Assembly: GCA_950022655.1 (NCBI GenBank)
Contig: OX465584.1
Coordinates: 5,651,694-5,715,693, forward strand
Length of the DNA: 64,000 nucleotides
DNA from: Alentia gelatinosa
Lineage: Eukaryota > Annelida > Polychaeta > Phyllodocida > Polynoidae
Direction of reading: 5' to 3'
In this document: positions 29,648-52,655 of the stretch, piece by piece
Layout of the letters: each line of letters begins with the position of its first letter
Numbering within the stretch: position 1 is the first letter of the stretch
The notes under the pieces: model-generated
Databases searched by the model: none
Seen by the model: only the letters and a program-made list of their open reading frames with translations
Told to the model about the DNA's origin: nothing
Position numbers and translations under genes: made by a program

Positions 29648-30121
29648 GGGCCTGTTTTTCAGACAGCGACGTCTTTATTTGTAGTGATCACAAAAGAGTG
29701 ACCAGTTGGGCGACCAAACCAGTGATCATGACCAAAAAGTATTCCTCAGACCCGGTCACTGTTCAGCTGTTATGATCACTGTTGGTCCAAGGCCCATTCA
29801 AAAACAAAAGCATGTCTCAAATGCATATTACTCAACAGAAAATTGTGAAATTTGGGAACTAGATAAAACAGATATAGACAATTCATCGCAGTAAATATTG
29901 TTTCATTTGATACAGTGGAAGTGTATAAAATGAAATATGCGACCATTTGGGCTAAATGGTCACCAACTGGTCACAACTCTGGAACCCAAAACAGTGACCA
30001 TGACAGTTTACCCCTCTAAATGGTCGCACATGTTATGACGACTTATCTCTGGAACCCAAAGGTCTCCAAACAGTCAGTAACTGGTCACTATAGGAAATGG
30101 TCACGACTAAAAAACAGGCCC
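29648..30121. mobile_element. F1-like element with ends GGGCCTGTTTTTCAG
   Basis: It begins GGGCCTGTTTTTCAGACAGCGACG and ends GTCACGACTAAAAAACAGGCCCC. It is packed with GGTCAC/GTGACC motifs. The interior does not share the F1 core, so it is a separate family with related ends. Confidence 0.6.
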
Positions 30122-30500
30122 CTGATTAATTTCCGTAATTATTGTTTTTTCACCTTGTCTGACAATAATCGCCTTGGCATGAACGACATGTTTACGTTAT
30201 AACCAAGTAGTTATAGATACTTATAAGATGATCTGTAATTTGCAGTAGACAGGCTTACACTGACATTATTATGACTTGTTAGTTGTTAGTTCTTGAGAAG
30301 TGAAGCATGTATTCACGGGAAGAGCTTTCTCGTCTGAAAGATGTGAATAAAAAAAAATTGTTGCAGATCACAAACAAAGCTGTGATGCCTACAACAAGGT
30401 TATCATGCTTATATATGATTCACCTTCCATACATAGTACGGTTCACACTTTCTCAGATTGCATCAAGTTTGATCATTTGTATGATGATACTTGTCTTCGT

Positions 30501-31514
30501 TTAGGATGCAATTTGTTCTGAAGTTGCTCTGCTGTTTACAGAATCCACAGTTACACAGGAGACTAGAGTATTTGTTTGGGAGGGTCTGTCAGCATCAGTC
30601 AATGAGGGAATTCTTGTGTTTTGGCTCGGTCGATTTATTCGCCTCTTTACTGCTCTTCCCCATGCAGGACTTGTAAGATTACTGCAGGGTACATCCAACA
30701 TGATGTTGTAAATCAAAGGGTTCAAACAGTATAAAAGGTTGGACAGGATATAGAATATTGCTGACCAATTATCTGCAAAATCTTCGTCTATATGTTCTCT
30801 GAATTGGTAGCGCCATGCCTGAAATACCGGCTTAGGTAGGGTGAGAAACAGGAAGATGAAAGAACACATAAGCACCTTGCCAATTGTTTTGATAGACGCC
30901 ACTGGGTGATCATGTACTTCAACTACAGTGATCTCATGCCATATCAACATAATCAGCTTAACAAAATTCATCAATGCTATCATGAAGCAGGGAAGGATAG
31001 AATTCTGAACCATTTCCACCAGAAATAATGTAGACATAATTTCAGAACTTCCTCCAGTACAACGAAAAACCTCTTGATCCCTCAACTCCGTCAATAGAAA
31101 GATGTATGTGTTCAATGCAGAAAAGATGGAAAACATGCCAATGATGGTGACCTTTGCCTTCCGGTAATTGCAGAATGATACAGCCTTGATTTGCGGCCAG
31201 GTGAGGGAGAGACGTTCCGCTACTAAAAGCACAACTGTCCAGCTGCTGATGCATCCGAAACACAACTGAAGCCATATCCAGCATGGGCAGAACCCAGATG
31301 TCCATTTGAGGCTTGCCATAAAGGTGACATCTGCTACTACAGACGTGCAAAGTTTTCCAAAGTCTGCAAGTGCTAAGGCCAGCAGGAAAATCACTGTGCT
31401 GCTCCCTGTGTGTTGACGAAGGCGTCTAGTGTTGAAAACAGCAACACTGCCATTGCTGAATAATCCTAAAAGGACTACCACAAAATCCAAGTACACAAAG
31501 CCCAAAATGTCCAT
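30501..31514 (-). CDS. Rhodopsin-class (class A) G-protein-coupled receptor, orphan, intronless
   Basis: 337 residues on one exon. Seven hydrophobic helices fall at roughly 5-28, 40-63, 76-103, 122-143, 165-195, 212-235 and 246-270. Diagnostic residues: G.FSN in TM1, LALAD in TM2, paired cysteines before TM3 and in the ECL2 stretch RCTGG, SSW then AER at the end of TM3 in place of the usual DRY, TLPKP in TM6 and NPLIYN in TM7. The extracellular N-terminus is only a few residues. The C-tail is Ser/Thr-rich. An in-frame TGA eight codons upstream supports this start. Family knowledge: such single-exon receptors are often expanded in invertebrates as peptide or chemosensory receptors. The ligand cannot be named, and signalling through G proteins is inferred. 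It is antisense to both flanking enzyme genes and lies between them. Confidence 0.9.
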   Translation of the reverse strand: MDILGFVYLDFVVVLLGLFSNGSVAVFNTRRLRQHTGSSTVIFLLALALADFGKLCTSVVADVTFMASLKWTSGFCPCWIWLQLCFGCISSWTVVLLVAERLSLTWPQIKAVSFCNYRKAKVTIIGMFSIFSALNTYIFLLTELRDQEVFRCTGGSSEIMSTLFLVEMVQNSILPCFMIALMNFVKLIMLIWHEITVVEVHDHPVASIKTIGKVLMCSFIFLFLTLPKPVFQAWRYQFREHIDEDFADNWSAIFYILSNLLYCLNPLIYNIMLDVPCSNLTSPAWGRAVKRRINRPSQNTRIPSLTDADRPSQTNTLVSCVTVDSVNSRATSEQIAS

Positions 31515-31961
31515 GCCTGATTCACTGTTACAAAGTCAGATATGATGTACTGCTGATTTGTATTCCAGATAAAGCACAAAGCTGCTACAAATAGCAGTGT
31601 GGAACAGTCAGTAATATGTATGTCTGCAGACAATCAGGCTTGTCATTAGTATACTTTAGATAATCCTTGTCGATACCTGGGACATAGATGAAGTCTGGCA
31701 GTAACTTGACACCTAGTTGTTATTCTTGTGGAGAATGTGACGAGTTCCAATCGCAGAGATCACTGTCTGGCTGAATGATAGTGAAGCAATGTCAGATGAA
31801 TAGGAAGAACAGCTAAAGGAAGCAGCTGTCCATGTATGTTTAACAGATAGATGACGTGATTCCAGCATTTACAAGACATATATCAAAATTATGAACTCAT
31901 ATCTGCCCGCATGCTATTTGATACAAACATATTGTATGCTCACTGCAAATGCTTATTTGCA

Positions 31962-32245
31962 CCCAGTCAACATGCCATTTCTGCGACTGCCTGACTCTAG
32001 GATCAAAACGTATCTAGCACTAGTGGATCTTGAGGTATTTCGGTCTTGAGTGATTGGCCATGGTCAGCTGGGCATACCTCTAAGTGCCTGACACACTGGC
32101 TCCCTGCTCCTTCCCCAATATCACAGTGAATAACACGCATATAGCAAAGGGATTATTTCTGTGCAGACGATGGAAGTCTATATGTGAGCAATCTAACCTC
32201 TAGGCAATGTATATAGGCGTATGAGCACGCGCTAAAATCTATTAG
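31962..32245. repeat. Dispersed repeat F6, copy 3
   Basis: CACCCAGTCAAC, TATTTCGGTCTTGAGTGATTGG, CATGGTCAGCTGGGCAT and CACTGGCTCCCTG match copies at 2042 and 16180. It ends just before F5, as copy 2 ends before another repeat. No ends were defined. Confidence 0.55.
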
Positions 32246-32292
32246 ATAGGATATGTTCTGTGAAAATATTTTTTCCAATGGATAACTGGAAT

Positions 32293-32653
32293 TAGGAGAA
32301 ACCAAACGAGAGTTAGTTGTGTTGTTGTTTATTGCACGACGGCAATGTCGAGTATTACTGCTCGAGGCAAAGCCGAGTGCAGTGAGGAGCAGACATTGCC
32401 GGAGTGCAATAAACAACAAGACTAACTCGAGTTTGGTTTAGAATTTATCCTACCGCCTCTAAATTACTTCAGCAAATTAAGAAATACCATAAAACTCACC
32501 GATAATCAGTGATACTCATTGGTCGCTTTTCAAATGATGTCATTTGATAACTGTATCCCACTAGAGCGATAAATTTCATTTTCCTGCACCGTCGACCAAA
32601 TACAGTCCGCTAATGTTAAGCCTATGGAGTTTTATATTAGGGGTAGGATAAAG
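32293..32653. mobile_element. F5 foldback-type repeat, copy 2
   Basis: AAACCAAACGAGAGTTAGTTG, stem TGTTTATTGCAC...GTGCAATAAACA with tip CTCGAGGCAAAGCCGAG (32359-32375), then CTCGAGTTTGGTT, TTATCCTACC, and finally TTAGGGGTAGGATAAA. The inner segment with AAACTCACCGATAATCAGTG matches 51150-51200 reversed. Confidence 0.7.
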
Positions 32654-32744
32654 TTGTCAGAACGAAAAGGTTTGAACCACATATGTTCTGTGAGTTATCA
32701 TATGGTGATACATCATCATGTCCTGCCATGTGGATATTTCGCCA

Positions 32745-33127
32745 AAGACCTATAGCCATTGGGAGCCGAAGTGAACCCGCTACAACCACAGATAGCCGGT
32801 CACAAAATACCATTTCCGGATATAGGTGCTCAGTACTTTGACTATGTAGGTTGGAGATTATATGTCTCGTTCTCCAATCTTTTAGATCCATATTTTTGCT
32901 AAACTGAACAACTGTCATCGTAGTTTCGAAACAGAGTTATGTACAGATGATAGTAGTAAACTACACTTCAAAAGTAACAAACAAGACCAAAAACAAAAGT
33001 CTAGCCTCAAACCCCCATAGGTTTAACACTAAGCCTCGTTCTTACTGGCCTCCGGAAATGGTTTTTTGTAAGTGGGTATCTGTGGTTTCAGCGGGTTCAC
33101 TTTGGCTCCCTATGGCCATTGGGGACA
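32745..33127. repeat. Inverted repeat pair
   Basis: The block CCGGAAATGGT.TTTTGT...GGTTTCAGCGGGTTCACTT.GGCTCCC.ATGGCCATTGG at 33050-33122 returns inverted at 32750-32825. The arms are about 75 bp, separated by about 225 bp. Reading frames of similar sequence on both strands are a consequence of this symmetry. Confidence 0.6.
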
Positions 33128-33289
33128 TAGTACAGTGAGTCAAGTATTTATGGGTTTGAATTCTGTGATAGCGATAGATAATAGAATACATCTTTCAATA
33201 TGAACTTCTAAGTAGTTAGATTTAATATGTTCTACCAAAGAATTTATACCAAAGAGCTTTTTTTTATGCATATCTCTTTGATATACATT

Positions 33290-33790
33290 TTCAAGGACAC
33301 CCTGTCTATTTTAGATGCCATTGCTTCCCCGTTTGAGGTAGACAATTATTACTTAAAGGTATATCATTTTCCTGAATTGAATATGATGATCTATAAGTGT
33401 CGTCGAAAACATGCCTAATTTAAAAATCGCGGGTCACCGTGCTAGTTTTTGATATAGAGATCTATACTATGATAATTTTAAGAAAGTTGCTTTTTACATA
33501 GTAAAACCCATGACAGTTTCCTCAAACTTTCACAGAATTAATTCATAGGTCACTGTCCTTGTTTTTAAAGGAATTGAAGAAAACCCATATCTTTGAGTTT
33601 GTTTCCTGTGTAAATCAGTCAAATATAAATTGGCCTCTTTTACATATTGGGATTGGATAAATTGGACAAAATGTTAACTTAATCAATTTGGCACTAGAAT
33701 GAATCGCAAGGAACCAGTTTTGACTGAAAACTAACAATATTTAGAAATCACCAGGTGGCGCCACCGTGAATTGTAGGATATGCCTTTAAG
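33290..33790 (-). repeat. Dispersed repeat F8, copy 2
   Basis: On the minus strand it reads TGGCGCCACCTGGTGATTTCTAAATATTG and, further on, blocks ending near TCAGGAAAATGATATACCTTTAA, matching 2660-3130. It lies about 0.6 kb before PTGR1-like B. Confidence 0.5.
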
Positions 33791-34310
33791 GTTTACATAT
33801 ATTTGGAAGCACATCAGGAGGCTGTATATGTTCACCTCTTACAGGATTCATTGAGAAAGGTAACGCAGAATGTGTTTAAGGTGACAAAATCTTCTTTAAT
33901 CTGCTTGAGCACACTTTTAGATTGTCCCCATCTTCATCCAATTTGTTTTCGAATCTCATCATCTTTGCTTACCTAGGACTGTTTACATTTCTGAACTGTT
34001 TATCTCTAGATAATGATTATCTAATTTTAGTTTGAGTTGATTCTTTTATCACTATTTTCCTTTTTTATATTTCCACTAAGGGTATTTTTTTGTTCTCGTT
34101 GGCAGTCCTGAGGAGGCCATTAATCACAGAACAAAATGTGAAATATAAAAGAAATTTCTTCGGTCTCACATTATATATGCACTGTCATACTTTATCGAAA
34201 CCTTCCACCATGATCTATCAAAAATTTAAAGATAGCTCTGACAGGAACCTTATCTGTATTTGGATAGGCCAAATCAGTCCTTGAGAAGATACGCATAAAT
34301 CTAGATCAAC

Positions 34311-34395
34311 GTCGTCTCCTGATCCCTTTCTGTGACATACAACGAAGAGGAGATACTGACGAACCTCATACCGGCCACTGTTTACAACTAGCAAG
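34311..34395 (+). promoter_or_regulatory. Conserved 5' leader of PTGR1-like copy B
   Basis: It pairs without gaps with 8562-8646. The last 45 bases are nearly identical, with the same CAACTAGCAAG before the ATG. Upstream of 34311 the two loci differ. Confidence 0.6.
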
Positions 34396-47551
<13,156 letters not shown>

Positions 47552-47894
47552 AAAGTGAGCCAGAAATTAGAAAAACTGTAGTCAAAGTCCTCGAAAATGT
47601 ACCTGGCATTGGTCAAGTTGAAGTCAGCATCTGCATACATGTATGCGCTACAGTTTTAGTATTTGTACCTGAGCGGGCGTTTACACTAGTTGGCTAAATA
47701 CGTGGCGACTGTAGGTCGTCAGCCAATAGTCGTCAGGCGGTGGCAATGTCTTGATGCACGCATCAGAATTTAAAACATGTAACTGACCTAGTCAACTGGA
47801 ATTCAAAATCTGAATTTGCCTGAATCTGAATAAAGATAACATCAAAAATTGGAGATGAGTTTGAAAATATTGCCTGCCTTGCCTGTCTGTATGG

Positions 47895-49247
47895 ATGGGT
47901 GTGAAGGCATGCCTCCATACCGGCTTATTGTGGGTGTCTTGATGGACAGTGGTGAAGATTTGACATAACTTACTGGTTTGCTGGGGATACCTGGGTAGAT
48001 GGGTGTGAAGATATGGCATGACTCACCAGCTTAGGGTGTGTGTCTGGGTGTGAAGAAATGGCATGACTTACTGGCCTAGTTTGAGTGACTGGGTGTGAAA
48101 ATGACTTACCGACTTACCGGCTCATTGCGGGTGTCCAGCTGTGAAGATGACTTACGGGCTCATTGCGGGTGTCCAGCTGTGAAGATGACTTACCTGCTCG
48201 TAGAGGGTGTCTGAGTGTGAAGTTGACTTACTGGCTCGTGGCAGGTGTCCAGCTGTGAAGATGACTTACCGGCTCATTGCGGGTGTCCAGCTGTGAAGAT
48301 GACTTACCGGCTCATTGCGGGTGTCCAGCTGTGAAGATGACTTACCGGCTTGTTGCAGGTATATGGGTGTGAATATGATTTACCGAGGCTAGTGTCTGTG
48401 TATAAAGATGACTTACCGACTCGCTGTGGGTGTCCGGGTTTGAAGAACTCACCAGCTTGTGGCAGGTGTCTGGCTGTGAAGTTGACTTACCGGCTCGTGG
48501 CGGGTGTTCGGCTGTGAAGATGACTTACCGACTCGCTGTGGGTTTCCGGGTTTGAAGAACTTACCAGCTTGTGGCAGGTGTCTGGCTGTGAAGATGACTT
48601 ACCGGCTCTAGTGGGTGTCCGGCTGTGAAGATGACTTACTGGCTCGTGGTGGGTGTCTGGCTGTAAAGATGACCTACCGGCTCATGGCGGGTGTCCGGCT
48701 GTGAAGATGACTTACGGGCTCATGGCGGGTGTCTAGGTGTGATGATGACTTACGGGCTCATTGCGGGTGTCCGGCTGTGAAGTTGACTTACCGGCTCGTG
48801 GTGGGTGTCCGGCTGTGAAGTTGACTTACCGGCTCGTGGCGGGTGTCTGGCTGTGAAGATGTCTTACCGGCTCGTGCTGGGTGTCCGGCTGTGAAGTTGA
48901 CTTACCGGCTCGTGGTGGGTGTCTAGGCTTGAAGATGACTTACTGGCTCGTGGTGGGTGTCTGGCTGTAAAGATGACTTACCGGCTCGTGGCGGGTGTCT
49001 GGCTATAAAGATGACCTACCGGCTCGTGGTGGGTGTCAGGCTGTGAAGATGACTTACCGGCTTGTGGCAGGTGTCCGGCTGTGAAGATGACTTACCGGCT
49101 TGTGGCAGGTGTCCGGCTGTAAAGATGACTTACCGGCTTGTCGCGGGTGTCCAGCTGTGAAGTTGACTTACCAGCTCGTGGCGGGTGTCCAGCTAGAAAT
49201 ATGACTTACCGCCTCGTTGTGGGTGTCTGAATGTGAAGTTGACTTAC
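47895..49247 (-). repeat. 38-bp minisatellite whose unit contains a splice donor
   Basis: The plus-strand unit reads GGCTGTGAAGATGACTTACC followed by GGCTCGTGGCGGGTGTCC, about 30 copies, regular from about 48100 and degenerate to the left. On the minus strand each unit reads ACACCCGCCACGAGCCG|GTAAGTCA, the same bases that end the coding exon at 49248. The array lies directly after that exon in its orientation. Confidence 0.9.
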
Positions 49248-49400
49248 CGGCTCGTGGCGGGTGTCTGGAGAGACTGGTGTGAGGCGGTACACGTTGACCC
49301 AGGAGAAGATGACGATGGAGATGGCGAGCGACGCCACAGCCCCGGTCCCCATCAGCACAGACGCCGTTTTCAGCCAGCAGCCCCGGCTACACCTGCCCAT
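49248..49400 (-). CDS. Putative first coding exon of an unknown membrane protein
   Basis: 51 codons in phase 0 from ATG (49400) to CCG|GTAAGTCA. The peptide has a Cys/Arg-rich start (MGRCSRGCWLK), a hydrophobic helix of about 23 residues (VLMGTGAVASLAISIVIFSW), then VNVYRLTPVSPDTRHEP. GC content is far above the surrounding DNA, which supports coding origin. The open frame also extends upstream of this Met to 49523, so the true start or an acceptor (for example CTGCAG near 49440) is uncertain. I recognise no family. It could be the anchor of a type II or multipass protein. Further exons to the left on the minus strand are not identified, so it may be an exon orphaned by rearrangement. Confidence 0.5.
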
Positions 49401-50159
49401 CGTGCACAGCGCGGCAGTGCGGCCCCACTCACGAGCGCTGCAGGGTACTGCCGGAGTCACCGCAGAACAGCATGTGTTATTCACATTGTATTCATTGTTT
49501 TCAAACTCTCCGGAAAATCTCATTCAAATGATACATACAAGATAACACACAGTGAAATTGATACAAGAGAATATGTCGGAAACAAATCCTGGTACTGTAG
49601 TTTTCTGATATCAGTAACTTGAGAGAAGGCAATGATAAATCATAGAAAGTATCATGAATTTAGAGAGACCATACGTTTGTATTTTACGTGTTTAGTTTTG
49701 CGAAATGTGACTGGATGAGGCTGTATTGATGATTTTAAGGTTAATTGCATGTTGTATTAGTATATCTACAACTCTGCAGAAGTTATGCAATTTCTCTAAG
49801 CTTGGTAATTCCAATGCTCCTATATGAAATTACAATATTCTGATTTTCATATTGTATGCTTCTGACATAACTGATCGATATGAAGATGGGCTCCGTGCCA
49901 TAACCATCTACATCATCTCCAGTTATTCCCAGACGAAATTCCCCACCGCGGACATGAGTCAGGATGATCAAATAGCAGCAGATCATCCTATTCCACCAGA
50001 TTATATAGTTGTCAGTGTGCATTCAATACTATTGTGGACAGTAGGAATGTAAATTTTGCTATGACTTTGATCTCTGTATTCTGAAAGGATTTCTCGAAAT
50101 GTTTTTGGAGGAGCCTGACGCCATGTTTGCAGTGCTAGAGAGACAGGGTAAAGACTTAC
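49401..50159 (-). other. Upstream of the membrane-protein exon, no gene found
   Basis: Mostly AT-rich. On the minus strand CTTCAAG|GTAAGT at 50160/50159 is a strong donor, so a 5' untranslated exon could lie just above it and this stretch could be its intron. The open frames on both strands here lack recognisable features. Confidence 0.3.
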
Positions 50160-50189
50160 CTTGAAGGGACGAGGAGCGGGACAGCAGTG

Positions 50190-50870
50190 GGAACGAGCAA
50201 TACGGAGCAGCTCTATCAAAGGCCTGTCATTATATACGATACTGGGGGAGCAGTTAATACAATCAATATAGAGCAACTCTACCAGGGGCTTGTCATTATA
50301 TACAACACGGGGGAGCAGTGAATACGAGCAATATGGAGCAGTCTGTCAGAGGCCTGTCATTATATACAACACGGGGGGCAGCAGTAAATATGGGCAATAT
50401 GAAATAGCCCTGTCTGTGGCCTGTCATTTTATACAACATGGGGGGCAGCAGTAAATATGAGCAATATAGAGCAGCTCTGTTAGAGGCCTGTCATTCTATA
50501 CAACATGGCGGCAGCAGCGAGAAAGAGCAATATGGAGCAACTCTGTCAGAGGCCTGTCATTGTATACAACACAGGGGGAGCAGTAAATATGGGGAATATG
50601 GAGCAACTCTACCAGGGGCTTGTCATTATATACAATGTGGGGGCAGTAAATATGGGGAATATGGAGCAACTCTACCAGGGGCTTGTCATTATATACAATG
50701 TGGGGGCAGTAAATATGGGGAATATGGAGCAACACTACCAGGGGCTTGTCATTATATACAACACAGGGGGCAGCACTCAATATGAGGAATATGGATCACC
50801 TCTCTCGATGGCCTGTCATTATATACAACATGAGGGACGGCATTGAGGCGTCGTGAGCAATATGGAGCAG
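50190..50870. repeat. 63-72-bp minisatellite
   Basis: About nine to ten units of AGCAATATGGAGCA.CTCT, then GGCCTGTCATTATATACAACA, then GGGGGCAGTAAATAT. The central two are exactly 63 bp, so both strands read through as repeated peptides (for example IVYNDKPLVELLHI on minus). Flanking units are 69-73 bp and break the frame. It is not a convincing protein-coding gene. Confidence 0.85.
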
Positions 50871-51026
50871 AACAGCCAGGGTCCACACCAATCTCTATGG
50901 AAAGAAGAAATCACCATTCCTGACTCAGATTCAGACATGATTGAAGCTGCCATATCCTCTACCTTGTAATATAACATGGTAGAAAGACCACAACAAATTA
51001 TATACCGCAACATGACTGATGAGATT

Positions 51027-51383
51027 TTATCCTACCCCTAATAAAAAACTCCATAGGTTTAACATTAGCAGACTGTATTTGGTCTACAGTGCAGGAAAAT
51101 TAAATTTATCGCTCTAGTGGGATACAGTTGTCAAATGACGTCATTTGAAAAGCAACCAATGATTGTCACTGATTATCGGTGAGTTTTATGTTATTTCTTA
51201 ATTTGCTGAAGTGATTTAGATGGGGTAGGATAAATTCTAAACAAAACTCGAGTTAGTCGTGTTGTTTATTGCACTCTGGCAAAGTTGCGTAACACTGCAC
51301 TCGGCTTCACCTCGCACAGTAATATGCGACTTTGCCGTCGTGCGATAAACAACAACACAACTAACTCTCGTTTGATTTCTCCT
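51027..51383 (-). mobile_element. F5 foldback-type repeat, copy 3, reversed
   Basis: TTATCCTACCCCTAATAAAA ... TAGGATAAATTCTAAACAAAACTCGAG, then stem TTGTTTATTGCACTCTGGCA with tip CTCGGCTTCACCTCG (51300-51314), then CGTGCGATAAACAAC and AACTCTCGTTTG. Confidence 0.7.
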
Positions 51384-51880
51384 AAGTATTACAATTGAAA
51401 CCACGAACCCGTTCAGTGTGGGCCCATACACTTTCAATGGGGATCTAATAATAGATGGATAATAAATCCCACCGGCCCAGACGTGTGTGTATAGAATGGC
51501 CGCTCCGGGAGGGTGACAGAATGGGGTCGGGGATGAGTGTCTCACTGGGTCAGTTTTATTTTTATAGACAGACGTGGAATATCTGCGCCAATTACTGCCT
51601 GTCTGTCCTGGTATCACGTGACATGACATGGAGGAGAACTGGGGTGGAGGCCGTCACCCTACACTTACCCTACACTCACTCTGCTCACTATGGTGGGCCG
51701 TTTTACCCTCTATTACCCTTACCATACAACTCAAAGTCAGTCTCCATGCAGGCTTCAATACAGTGGTTCACGGCAGAGGGTATTCACCAGCGCCAATATA
51801 CTATACATGAGTGTGGGGCGCCGTTCTGGACAAACCCATTTCTTCACTCCTTTCGTCATACAGTATGCCTTTCCTTACAC

Positions 51881-51910
51881 GTAGTGTATTTCGTACACGA
51901 AATACACTAC
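51881..51910. repeat. 30-bp palindrome
   Basis: The arms are GTAGTGTATTTCGT and ACGAAATACACTAC, separated by two bases. TTTCGT/ACGAAAT recurs several times in the next 170 bp (for example 51962, 52029, 52049, 52063). Confidence 0.75.
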
Positions 51911-52126
51911 GAAACGTATATTTCATACCCTAAAATTTTTTATCCTACCCAAAAAAAATTTACGAAATACAATATCGGTCACACTAATTTTTTTTTGTAG
52001 AAATACTGAAAATTTCGTCAAAAAATTTAATTTCGTCTAGTACGATATTCATTTCGTCTCCCACGAAATAAATTCATGAGTTACTTCTCAGCGCGCCTAG
52101 CGGTGCTTTGTATTTATCAGTTGAAG

Positions 52127-52375
52127 TCGGATTTACACGGTAGGATTCATGTACCTCACATGGTTCAAAATCTCATGAGATTCTGTTCCTTTAAAGTGGA
52201 ATTCACATGGTGGGATTCACGTAACTCACAGAGTTCAGAATCTCATGAGATTCTGTTCCATTAAAGTGGAATTAACACGTTGGGTTTCATGTACCTTACA
52301 GGGTTGCAAAATCAAATGAGATTCTGTTCCTTGTTAGGTAGAATTCTCACGGTAAGCTCTTAAGTTCTTACAGGG
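52127..52375 (+). repeat. About 73-bp tandem repeat, four units
   Basis: Units share TCATGAGATTCTGTTCC.TTAAAGTGGAATT.ACA.GGT, then GGATTCATGTACCTCACA. Single units also occur at 43945-43985 (plus) and 44115-44165 (minus), so it is a dispersed sequence that has gone tandem here. Confidence 0.7.
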
Positions 52376-52655
52376 TGCTGTATACAAATATGTTTATTTG
52401 GAAAATATCTTCTGTCTTGTCATACAATACTGAGTGGAAAAAATCGTCCAGGATGTCGTTCATCGTTGGAGTTATCGTATCGTTCAGACCAGTACCAGAA
52501 ACGAATGGAAGCATGAGCGCCCTGGCACCTAGCGACAACGGGACGTACTACAGTCTACTTCCGGCGTACCTCCATGTTTGTTAGATTTATATAGACCCTC
52601 GAGACGTTACTAAACTCCCTTCGGTACATTCTCAGTTAAGTCTTGCAATTGTAAT

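Noticed and set aside
50438..50846. Overlapping 94-115-codon frames on both strands with peptide repeats
   Set aside because: They follow from the 63-bp unit being a multiple of three in the centre of a minisatellite. Units on either side break the frames, and no start context or domain is present.
51237..52000. Open frames of 130 and 181 codons on opposite strands
   Set aside because: They cover F5 copy 3 and low-complexity AT-rich DNA, overlap each other antisense, and lack any motif or splice structure.
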